From Pirellulales bacterium (GTDB taxonomy: Bacteria; Planctomycetota; Planctomycetia; Pirellulales; JALHPA01): a DNA stretch of 5,669 nt. Positions 1 to 5,593 of this stretch are shown here, piece after piece. The notes beneath the pieces are model-generated. The model worked only from the letters and a program-made list of their open reading frames with translations, did not search any database and was not told where the DNA came from. The stretch spans positions 1-5,669 of the forward strand of contig JALHPA010000238.1 in assembly GCA_022842745.1 (NCBI GenBank), written 5' to 3'. The position numbers and the translations under genes were made by a program. The stretch's first letter is position 1. Every line of letters starts with the position of its first letter.

Positions 1-147
1 GGCCGTCGAAGCCGTGCTGTTGCCGCTCGCCGTGGTGTTCCAGATTGCCACGATCGGATCACCAGGCGAGAAGATGGCCGCCGCTTGGGCCGAAGCGCCC
101 AGAGAAACCACCAGGCCCATGGCCAAAACCAAGCTGCGGTACTTCAT
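1..147 (-). CDS. Secreted protein with N-terminal signal peptide, partial (C-terminus beyond window)
   Basis: Reading the minus strand from the ATG at 147-145 gives 49 uninterrupted codons to the window edge. The product begins with a classical Sec signal peptide: a basic start (MKYR), a hydrophobic core at about residues 5-19, and a small-residue cleavage region (ASAQA, about residues 18-22). The mature part begins AAIFSPGDPIVAIW and continues rich in Ser, Thr, Ala and Asn. The protein is therefore exported, to the periplasm, cell surface or outside. The mature start faintly recalls planctomycete secreted proteins with a 'PGDxIxAI' opening ahead of a discoidin-like domain; this is from memory and weak. 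A modest GGGA lies 8 bases before the start. The gene is separated by 214 bases from the upstream co-directional gene, so it probably has its own promoter. Function is unknown because almost all of the protein is missing. Confidence 0.7.
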   Translation of the reverse strand, partial: MKYRSLVLAMGLVVSLGASAQAAAIFSPGDPIVAIWNTTASGNSTASTA

Positions 148-220
148 TGCTGCATTCCCAGCGAAAAGTGATGATCGAGGCTGCAATCCTATCGGTCCCA
201 GGGGCCCTCAATGGCTCCTC

Positions 221-274
221 AAATAAAGTAAAGCAGAATTACATACTTTACAAGTAGAAAAACCAGAATTTTTC
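221..274 (-). promoter_or_regulatory. AT-rich patch with two inverted repeats, likely promoter region of the secreted-protein gene
   Basis: This stretch is much richer in A and T than its GC-rich surroundings and lies 75-125 bases upstream of the minus-strand start at 147. It contains the inverted repeat GTAAAG (228-233) / CTTTAC (246-251) with a 12-base spacer, and a second one, GAAAAA (257-262) / TTTTTC (269-274), with a 6-base loop. On the minus strand a weak promoter can be drawn, TTGTAA, 17 bases, TACTTT, but the -10 match is poor. The position between a gene end (362) and a gene start (147) suits a promoter or operator; the exact elements are guesses. Confidence 0.3.
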
Positions 275-361
275 GGATGATCGGTGCAACCGGCGCCAGC
301 TCACGAACCCAGCCTACAGGGGGGGCATTGGATCGTTGACCGTCATCTCGCCGTTGCCGAG

Positions 362-1258
362 CTAGACGAGATAGCCCGAAAATTGGGCGACCGACGCGAA
401 GTCACTTTGCAACGCGTCGCAAGCGCTGCGAATGCTCTTCGGCGAGGTTCGCCCGGGCAACCTTCGCGCGATCAATCGCGGCACCTGAGCTTGCGACATC
501 GTTTCTAGCGCGGGGCCTTGATAGAGCACCGCATCGGCCCAGGCGGGCGTGGGGGTCGGATCGAAAGGCATTTCAGCGACGAAGAGGGTATTGGGGGACA
601 GTCCGAGTAGCTCCCCAGGCACCGTTAATTCAGCTGGCAGGAGGACGATTCCCACGGAAGGATGTCGCTGCCAACTCAGTAGCAGCGTTTCCAGGCGGTG
701 ACACGGCGACGCGACCGTCGCCGCCACCAGTACTCCCCGCTGATCGGCCTCCGCGCAAAAAGCGTCATCCGGCTCTCGCACAAACGCGACCAATTCCTGC
801 TCCCGCCAGCCGTCCCAGTCGAAATCGGTCGTGTCGTCCACCAGGCCGCCCCGCAACACCCAGTTCTTACCTTCCAAGGAAAACTGCCGCCCCCGCACCC
901 CCAGCCGGCGGACGCCGAACGTGCGTTCGTCGCTCCACCGCACCTGGCCAGCCGCTTCAAGCGTCAGCCGCACTCGGTACAAGTAAGGGAGTTCCGGCGT
1001 CCAAAAGCAAGGATCGATCAGCGCCGCTTCCGCAAGCACATTCGGGCCGTGAACCATCGCCTCAAACCGCGTCGTCGCCGGCAAGGTGCGGGCATAGCGG
1101 CTGAATGGCCCCACGATCTCGCCGCGCAGCCGGTCGAACGCCGCCGATTCGGCCAACCGCATCCGCACGTAGATGCGGGCGGCGGCGGGGTTGGCGTCGC
1201 CGTGAAACACCTGCCAGTCGTCAGCGCTCGGAAATTCGGCCACAGGGCTAGCGAGCAT
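362..1258 (-). CDS. Glycoside hydrolase family 2-like protein, truncated and probably non-catalytic
   Basis: The 298-residue product resembles the central part of family 2 glycoside hydrolases (beta-galactosidase/glucuronidase type). Residues about 27-117 look like the Ig-like beta-sandwich, ending in the typical WTPELPYLYRVRL (86-98) and FGVRR (114-118). Residues 120-137 (GVRGRQFSLEGKNWVLRG) match the bridge where the family has 'F-x-L-N-G-K-x-x-x-L-R-G'. After this the TIM barrel is short and degenerate: DDAFCAEADQRGVLV (164-178) sits where the family has 'FYDLCDELGLLV', and WQRHPSVGIVLLP (196-208) where it has 'RNHPSVIxWSxGNE'. The Asn-Glu with the acid/base Glu is absent, and no nucleophile segment is visible. 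The N-terminal sugar-binding domain is also missing (the family is usually 600 residues or more). There is no signal peptide. The start overlaps the pyrB end by 11 bases with no clear ribosome site, suggesting translational coupling. It could be a pseudoenzyme or a carbohydrate-binding remnant. The reading frame and overlap are firm; the function is not known. Confidence 0.75.
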   Translation of the reverse strand: MLASPVAEFPSADDWQVFHGDANPAAARIYVRMRLAESAAFDRLRGEIVGPFSRYARTLPATTRFEAMVHGPNVLAEAALIDPCFWTPELPYLYRVRLTLEAAGQVRWSDERTFGVRRLGVRGRQFSLEGKNWVLRGGLVDDTTDFDWDGWREQELVAFVREPDDAFCAEADQRGVLVAATVASPCHRLETLLLSWQRHPSVGIVLLPAELTVPGELLGLSPNTLFVAEMPFDPTPTPAWADAVLYQGPALETMSQAQVPRLIARRLPGRTSPKSIRSACDALQSDFASVAQFSGYLV

Positions 1259-2222
1259 CGTTCGCGGAATCAGGACCGCAACACAGCCACAGCACCGCCA
1301 TGCGGATCGCCAGGCCGTTGTTGACCTGTTCTAGGATCACCGAATGGGGGCCGTCCGCCACGTCAGGGGTGATCTCGACCCCGCGATTGATTGGCCCAGG
1401 GGCCATGATCAGGATGTCGTCCTTCGCCCGGGCCAACCGCTCGCGCGTCATGGCGTAGAGCAGCGCATACTCTCGCACCGAAGGAAACGGCCGCGTCGAG
1501 AGCCGCTCGAACTGAATCCGCAACAGGTTCAACACGTCCACGCGGGGGATCACGTCATCCAGGTTGTACGAGACTTCGACGCCAAGTTCCTCCCAGCGCT
1601 TCGAGACGAGCGTAGACGGGCCGCAGACGATCACCTGTGCGCCAAGCTTTTGCAGCCCCCAGATGTTCGACCGGGCGGTGCGGCTGTGGGCGATATCGCC
1701 GACCAGCCCCACGGTCAGCCCGGCCAGGCTCCCGCGGTGCTGGCGGATCGTAAGCATATCAAGCAGGCCCTGGGTGGGATGCTCGTGCGGACCATCGCCG
1801 CCATTGATCACCGAGCAAGCCAACGTCTGCGCCAGCAAATGCGGCGTGCCGGGCGTGCGGTGCCGCACCACGACGGCGTCGACGCCCATGGCCTCGATCG
1901 TCTTGGCCGTATCGATCAACGTCTCCCCCTTGGAGACGCTGGAGCCGGTCGAGGAAAAATCGATCGTATCGGCCCCCAGTCGCCGCGCCGCAAGCGAAAA
2001 GCTGGTCCGGGTGCGCGTCGAGTTCTCGAAAAACAAGTTCGCGCAAGTGCGACCAGCCAGGACGTTCAACTTCCGCCGGCAATCGGCCGTGAGCCGCTTG
2101 AAATGCTCGGCCGTGTCCAGCACGGCGTTGATTTCGTCGGCCGAGAGGTCTTCCAGCCCCAATAAGTGGCGCCGCCTCCAACAACTAGCGCGGGACGGCA
2201 TTTCCAAGGCGGGAGCGGACAT
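1248..2222 (-). CDS. pyrB: Aspartate carbamoyltransferase, catalytic chain
   Basis: This enzyme joins carbamoyl phosphate and L-aspartate to make N-carbamoyl-aspartate, the committed step of pyrimidine synthesis, in the cytoplasm. The 324-residue length is normal. Carbamoyl-phosphate binding is shown by FFENSTRTRTSF (64-75); the mobile loop contributed to the neighbouring subunit by SSVSKGET (94-101); R120-H121 and GDGPHEHPTQGLLD (142-155, active-site His148) follow. The aspartate domain holds VGDIAHSRTARSN (174-186, Arg181), the RxQxER motif RIQFER (235-240) and APGPINRGVEI (274-284). All expected catalytic residues appear present. The position before PGP, often His in the family, is Ala274. 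The ATG at 2222 is preferred, although no Shine-Dalgarno precedes it; Met8 is an alternative start. The stop TAG (1250-1248) lies inside the next gene, so the two are probably co-transcribed. No pyrI, carA or pyrC is visible in the window. Confidence 0.97.
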   Translation of the reverse strand: MSAPALEMPSRASCWRRRHLLGLEDLSADEINAVLDTAEHFKRLTADCRRKLNVLAGRTCANLFFENSTRTRTSFSLAARRLGADTIDFSSTGSSVSKGETLIDTAKTIEAMGVDAVVVRHRTPGTPHLLAQTLACSVINGGDGPHEHPTQGLLDMLTIRQHRGSLAGLTVGLVGDIAHSRTARSNIWGLQKLGAQVIVCGPSTLVSKRWEELGVEVSYNLDDVIPRVDVLNLLRIQFERLSTRPFPSVREYALLYAMTRERLARAKDDILIMAPGPINRGVEITPDVADGPHSVILEQVNNGLAIRMAVLWLCCGPDSANDAR

Positions 2223-2231
2223 GATGCGTCA

Positions 2232-2237
2232 ATTCTA
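2232..2237 (-). promoter_or_regulatory. Possible -10 box of the pyrB promoter
   Basis: On the minus strand the hexamer TAGAAT matches the consensus TATAAT at five of six positions and ends 9 bases before the pyrB ATG. No good -35 element is seen 16-18 bases upstream. If it is used, transcription would begin only a few bases before the start codon, giving a nearly leaderless mRNA; this would fit the missing Shine-Dalgarno and leave no room for a pyrimidine attenuator. It is a single short match, so it remains tentative. Confidence 0.25.
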
Positions 2238-2357
2238 AGACAGCGCAAGTCATTCGTACACCGGCGGCGAAGGAAATACCCACGAAACAGCTTGCCACAG
2301 CCCGCGCCATCTGCCATTGATGAAGGGCTGCGGAACAGGCGAAACGAAGCGAAGAAT

Positions 2358-2366
2358 GGAGGAGGG
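2358..2366 (+). promoter_or_regulatory. Strong ribosome binding site deciding the MoxR start
   Basis: GGAGGAGGG, a near-perfect Shine-Dalgarno, stands with its GGAGG core about 8 bases ahead of the ATG at 2371. In-frame candidates further upstream (TTG 2317, ATG 2320, ATG 2356) lack such a site, and the 18 residues they would add have no counterpart in MoxR proteins. This is the clearest ribosome binding site in the window. Confidence 0.75.
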
Positions 2367-2370
2367 CGGC

Positions 2371-3327
2371 ATGAACCCGGCGCCGCAGACGGCCAAGAAG
2401 ATCATCGCCAATGTCGAAAAGGTCATTATCGGCAAGCGGCAGGAGATCATCCTGTCGCTCGTGTCGTATTTCTGCGACGGGCACATCTTGCTGGAGGACG
2501 TCCCCGGCGTGGCCAAGACGATGCTGGCCCGGGCCATTTCCGCGAGCGTCGGCTGCCGTTTCAAGCGGCTGCAATGCACGCCCGACCTGCTACCCACCGA
2601 TGTGACCGGCGCGTCGGTCTTCGATCCGAAGACCGCGGAGTTTTCCTTCCGCCCGGGACCGATCTTCGCGCAGATCGTCCTCACCGACGAAATCAACCGC
2701 GCCACGCCGCGGACCCAAGCCGCATTGCTGGAGGCGATGGCCGAAGGGCGCGTCACCGTCGACGGCCACACCTATGAGCTGGAAAAGCCGTTCTTGGTCA
2801 TCGCCACCCAAAACCCGGTCGATCACGAAGGGACTTTCCCCCTCCCCGAGGCCCAGCTCGATCGCTTCCTGATTCGCCTGAGCCTGGGCTATCCTTCGCG
2901 CGACGATGAGTTGGCAATGCTCGACCGGCTCCAGCGCCGCCATCCGATCGAAACGCTCTCGGCCGTGGTCACCGCCGCCGACATCCTCGAATGCCAGCAG
3001 GCGATCCGCGAGGTTTACGTCGACGAGAAGGTGCGGAACTACATCCTGGAGGTCGTCCGCATCACGCGCGAACACCTCGACGTGGCCCTCGGAGCCAGCC
3101 CGCGGGCGTCGCTCGCGCTATTCCGCACGTCCCAGGCGTTGGCGGCGGTGCGGGGGCATAACTTCGTGATGCCGGACGACGTGAAGCGCATGGCCGCGCC
3201 CGTGCTGACGCATCGGTTGATTCTCAAGCCCGAGAGCCGATTGCGCCGCATGACGGCGGCCAAAGTCGTGGAAGAAATCCTGGCGGCGGTCCCCGTCCCG
3301 GCGCTCACGGTGGCGGCCGCGTCATGA
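2371..3327 (+). CDS. MoxR-family AAA+ ATPase
   Basis: The 318-residue product is a MoxR-type AAA+ ATPase, a cytoplasmic chaperone-like motor that in characterised relatives helps mature or activate protein complexes, often membrane- or metal-associated. Motifs in order: the Walker A variant EDVPGVAKT (42-50) with Lys49, where MoxR proteins commonly have Ala instead of the second Gly; Walker B VLTDEINRA (103-111) with Asp106-Glu107; sensor 1 IATQNP (144-149); the family signature EGTFPLPEAQLDRF (153-166); and sensor 2 GASPRAS (241-247) with Arg245. The C-terminal lid helices run to about residue 305. Length and motifs are complete, so it should be active. Its stop overlaps the start of the DUF58 gene by ATGA, a pairing seen in very many bacteria. 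The divergent 148-base spacer from pyrB must hold its promoter, but no convincing -35/-10 pair was found. The general name MoxR is safe; the specific client is unknown. Confidence 0.95.
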   Translation: MNPAPQTAKKIIANVEKVIIGKRQEIILSLVSYFCDGHILLEDVPGVAKTMLARAISASVGCRFKRLQCTPDLLPTDVTGASVFDPKTAEFSFRPGPIFAQIVLTDEINRATPRTQAALLEAMAEGRVTVDGHTYELEKPFLVIATQNPVDHEGTFPLPEAQLDRFLIRLSLGYPSRDDELAMLDRLQRRHPIETLSAVVTAADILECQQAIREVYVDEKVRNYILEVVRITREHLDVALGASPRASLALFRTSQALAAVRGHNFVMPDDVKRMAAPVLTHRLILKPESRLRRMTAAKVVEEILAAVPVPALTVAAAS

Positions 3328-4631
3328 GATGGCTCCTGGCGATCGTGGCGATCTTGCTGTTCGTCGTACTCCTGCGGCTGCGGCTCCTGGTCTACACATT
3401 CTACGTGCTGACCGCGCTCTTCTTGGTCAGCCGCTGGCTTGCGCGCCGCTGGGGCGAGAACGTCTCCGCCACCCGCGAGTGCAACCAGAGCGTGGCCGAG
3501 ATCGGCGATAGCGTGGCCGTCGTTGTCAAGCTGCGAAACCAAGGCCGCCTGCCGATTCCCTGGGTGCTGGCCGAGGATCTGCTGCCGCGCGGCCCGGTGG
3601 TGCAGCGCCCGCCGCGATTGCGCGTCAGCGGCAAGCGGATCGCCGTGGCGATGCTGGCCGCAGGCGGACAAAAGACGCTCTATTACCAACTGCACTTCGA
3701 GATGCGGGGCTACTACCAGATCGGGCCGACGGTGCTTGAGACCGGCGACTTGTTCGGCCTGCATCGCCGTTTCCCCGTCAACGCGCGGCCGAGCTACGTG
3801 CTCGTCTACCCGCGCGTCGTGCCGCTCCTGGGCTACGACATCGCCTCCAAGCGCCCCATCGGCGAGGTCCGCTTCTCCTACCGCTTGTTCGAGGATCCCA
3901 CGCGGATTTCGGGCGTGCGATACTATCAGGACGGCGACCCGTTGAACCGCATCCACTGGCGGGCCACCGCGCGGACCGGCAAGCTGCACAGCAAAACGTA
4001 CGAGCCTTCGACGATCGCCGGCGCGAGCCTGCTCTTGAACTTCCATCGCGATGGCTATCGCGCCGCGAACGAACCGCTCGCTTCGGAATTGGCGATCACC
4101 ACCGCGGCCTCCCTGGCCAACGCGCTGTTCGAACTGGGCCAGCAGGTCGGCTTGGTCACCAACGGTCGCGACGCCGTGGATCGCGTTCGCGAGGAGGGCT
4201 GGGAGCACGACTACCGCTCGCGAGGCGCCGCAAGGCAATCGGTCGCGATGAACGAACAGAGCGATCGACTGCGCCCCGTGGTCGTGGAAACCGCCCGAGG
4301 TCCCGAGCAACTTACCCGCATCCTGGAGACGCTTGCGCGGCTCGAATTGACCGACGGCCTCGCGATGCACGAATTGATCCTCGAAACGCGCAGCCGACTC
4401 CCACGCGACGCCACGGTGCTGGCCATTCTCTCCGACGTCGATCCCCACACCGCCGCGGCCCTGGGCGGACTGGCGCGGCACGGCTACGCGGTGGCGGCCG
4501 TGCTGGTGACCCTCGACGAAAACCTCCACTTCGACGCCGCCAGCCGACTCCTGGCCGAAAACATCGTCCCCCGCCGTGTCCGTAGCGAAGAGGAACTAGC
4601 GCAGCTTTGCTCGACGGCGCTAGTGCGGTGA
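3324..4631 (+). CDS. DUF58 domain membrane protein (MoxR partner)
   Basis: The 435-residue product starts with two closely spaced hydrophobic segments (about residues 3-17 and 21-36), separated by an Arg-Leu-Arg turn and followed by basic residues. They probably form a membrane hairpin, leaving the rest in the cytoplasm beside MoxR. Residues about 45-155 look like a beta-rich domain (for example GDSVAVVVKLRNQGRLPIPW and the later RGYYQIGPTVLETGDLFGL). The DUF58 signature DGDPLNRIHWRATAR lies at 203-217, followed by LHSKTYEP. The C-terminal part resembles a von Willebrand A-like fold (ATVLAILSDVD near 372-382), although no clear metal-ion-dependent adhesion motif is seen. The ATG overlaps the moxR stop, so translation is coupled. 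DUF58 proteins are standard partners of MoxR ATPases; the molecular role is not established. No further member of such operons (transglutaminase or VWA/Bat proteins) follows here. Confidence 0.93.
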   Translation: MRWLLAIVAILLFVVLLRLRLLVYTFYVLTALFLVSRWLARRWGENVSATRECNQSVAEIGDSVAVVVKLRNQGRLPIPWVLAEDLLPRGPVVQRPPRLRVSGKRIAVAMLAAGGQKTLYYQLHFEMRGYYQIGPTVLETGDLFGLHRRFPVNARPSYVLVYPRVVPLLGYDIASKRPIGEVRFSYRLFEDPTRISGVRYYQDGDPLNRIHWRATARTGKLHSKTYEPSTIAGASLLLNFHRDGYRAANEPLASELAITTAASLANALFELGQQVGLVTNGRDAVDRVREEGWEHDYRSRGAARQSVAMNEQSDRLRPVVVETARGPEQLTRILETLARLELTDGLAMHELILETRSRLPRDATVLAILSDVDPHTAAALGGLARHGYAVAAVLVTLDENLHFDAASRLLAENIVPRRVRSEEELAQLCSTALVR

Positions 4632-4637
4632 CGGTTC

Positions 4638-4667
4638 GCGGATCTCACAAATGAGGATCGCTTTTTT
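4638..4667 (+). terminator. Probable rho-independent terminator of the MoxR-DUF58 operon
   Basis: Seven bases after the DUF58 stop, GCGGATCTCA (4638-4647) can fold back on TGAGGATCGC (4652-4661) around a CAAA loop. The three outer and four inner pairs are regular; the middle has wobble or bulged positions. Six T residues follow immediately (4662-4667). The T tract is on the plus strand only, so it serves the rightward operon. It lies inside the last codons of the convergent small membrane-protein gene. The imperfect stem keeps this below certain. Confidence 0.55.
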
Positions 4668-4992
4668 CTCGTTCCTGCGCTATACGTTCACACTGTCGCC
4701 GATAGATGATGGCGACCGCTTTGCCCGTCAACAGCGGTACGCCCAGAATCGGGATGCCGTACAGCCACTGGGCAAGCTGGGATGAGCCCGCTGGCCCCAG
4801 CCAGCGTTCCATGCGCTCGCAGACCGACATCATGATCGCGCATGACCCAACCATCACGCTGCCAGCAGTCAGCCAACCGCCAACCAGGATCAGCCGCTGG
4901 ACATGGTTCATCTTCGACCACGGCACGCCGCGTGACGTCGAGACTGGCGGTTCCCAGCTTGTCTTCGGGCTGGCGTAAGGATTATCGTTCAT
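4645..4992 (-). CDS. Small two-helix membrane protein with N-terminal NPYASP motif, planctomycete type
   Basis: The product, 115 residues from the ATG at 4992, begins MNDNPYASPKTSWEPP. The Asn-Pro-Tyr-Ala-Ser-Pro opening followed by a Pro/Ser-rich stretch is a recurrent N-terminus of small planctomycete membrane proteins (established from general familiarity with these genomes; role unknown). Two hydrophobic segments follow, at about 32-54 (LILVGGWLTAGSVMVG and onward) and about 73-94 (LYGIPILGVPLLTGKAVAII). A basic and charged tail ends the chain (YRRQCERIAQEREKSDPHL). It should be an integral inner-membrane protein with a short cytoplasmic N-terminus. A GTG directly before the ATG could also initiate and would add one residue. 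No strong Shine-Dalgarno is present. The gene converges on DUF58 with 13 bases between the stops, and its last codons carry the neighbour's terminator hairpin. No enzymatic motif is visible. Confidence 0.8.
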   Translation of the reverse strand: MNDNPYASPKTSWEPPVSTSRGVPWSKMNHVQRLILVGGWLTAGSVMVGSCAIMMSVCERMERWLGPAGSSQLAQWLYGIPILGVPLLTGKAVAIIYRRQCERIAQEREKSDPHL

Positions 4993-5005
4993 CACTCAGT
5001 CTGAT

Positions 5006-5017
5006 TTGATGCATCAA
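5006..5017. promoter_or_regulatory. 12-bp perfect palindrome, candidate operator
   Basis: TTGATGCATCAA reads identically on both strands. It stands 13 bases before the ATG of the NPYASP gene (minus strand, 4992) and just downstream of a TAGAAT box (minus strand, 5036-5031) that could be its -10 element. A dimeric regulator bound here would block early transcription. A 12-bp perfect dyad in a 600-base intergenic region is unlikely but possible by chance. Confidence 0.3.
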
Positions 5018-5030
5018 GAAACACGCTTGG

Positions 5031-5036
5031 ATTCTA
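5031..5036 (-). promoter_or_regulatory. Possible -10 box upstream of the NPYASP membrane-protein gene
   Basis: TAGAAT on the minus strand matches TATAAT at five of six positions, 38 bases before the ATG at 4992. It is the same hexamer seen before pyrB. No clear -35 is present. It sits in the loop of a small dyad, TTGGA (5027-5031) / TCCAA (5038-5042). Evidence is limited to the hexamer and its position. Confidence 0.2.
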
Positions 5037-5593
5037 GTCCAAACGAGGCATTCTCGAAAATCCGCGCCCGCCCCTTGCCGGTCACTTCGTGCAGGTCTAC
5101 TATGAATCGTCGTGGGACGAACCGGAAGAGCGACCGGAACTTCCCCATGCGAATGGAAAAGCGGTCCAGCTTTTTCCGCCGTTGTGCTGGCTTGGGCAAG
5201 AAGTCAGTGCAAAGCAGGTCTTCCGGTTCGGACAGCGGCTCGTTCCGCGAACGCCGAACAGGTCGATTGGAGGAGTCAAAAAAGGCCTTTTGACACGTGC
5301 TGGGATAGCGCTTCTGCGCTTCCTTTGCACAGCAAGCGCGGATGTCTCGCGTCCGATCCTCATGCGTTTCGCAGGATGGATGGGCGTCGGAGTGTCCTTC
5401 GGGGTGATGGCGCTTGCGAAGCGGCGAAATCGTGATCTTGCCGAATTCCGGCCCAGCATGTGCTTAGGGGCTATTCGGACGAGTCCGATCTCAGGCGTAA
5501 GTGCGCCCAGAATGCGCCTGCGCTTCGCCAAGTCTTTTCAATTTCTGGCGTTGACTCCGCCACGGGACAGCGGACTTAGAAGGGCAGTAGACC

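Larger units (their letters stand above)
4996..5593. other. About 600 bases without a convincing gene
   Basis: Several frames stay open here on both strands, but none shows a recognisable domain, consistent codon preference and a good start together. The longest plus frame (from 5089 to 5634) uses rare-looking codons throughout and would run through the well-supported start at 5594. A minus frame is stop-free from 5463 to 5014; its last 44 codons, from the ATG at 5148, have moderately GC-rich third positions (about 29 of 44) and would encode a short basic protein ending 21 bases before the NPYASP gene. It lacks a ribosome site. The stretch also carries the palindrome at 5006-5017 and an inverted repeat at 5475-5488 (TCGGAC, GA, GTCCGA). 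It may be a regulatory spacer or a decayed gene; no identity can be given. Confidence 0.5.

Noticed and set aside
257..274. Terminator for the GH2-like gene on the minus strand (GAAAAA/TTTTTC hairpin)
   Set aside because: The stem consists almost wholly of A-T pairs, has no following T tract and lies about 90 bases after the stop; it is more likely part of the AT-rich promoter region.
698..1324. A 208-codon plus-strand frame opposite the GH2-like gene
   Set aside because: Its Arg/His/Pro-rich composition is typical of an antisense shadow; the minus frame has recognisable family 2 landmarks.
1344..2165. A 273-codon plus-strand frame across pyrB
   Set aside because: It is opposite a complete pyrB with all its motifs. 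The product is rich in Arg, His and Gln with no domain.
2317..2370. N-terminal extension of MoxR from the TTG at 2317 or the ATG at 2320
   Set aside because: The ATG at 2371 has a strong Shine-Dalgarno at the right distance and fits the family's usual start; the extra 18 residues have no family counterpart.
3039..4529. A 496-codon open frame on the minus strand opposite MoxR-DUF58
   Set aside because: It is antisense to two well-supported genes. Its product is a low-complexity mix of Arg, Gln, His, Gly and Ala with no motif, as expected for the reverse of GC-rich coding sequence.
5290..5295. Perfect TTGACA -35 hexamer on the plus strand
   Set aside because: Nothing resembling a -10 box lies 16-18 bases downstream, and no gene starts nearby.
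5475..5488. Possible hammerhead ribozyme, because GGACGAGTCC resembles its stem II
   Set aside because: The conserved CTGATGA and GAAA core elements are missing, so only a plain inverted repeat remains.
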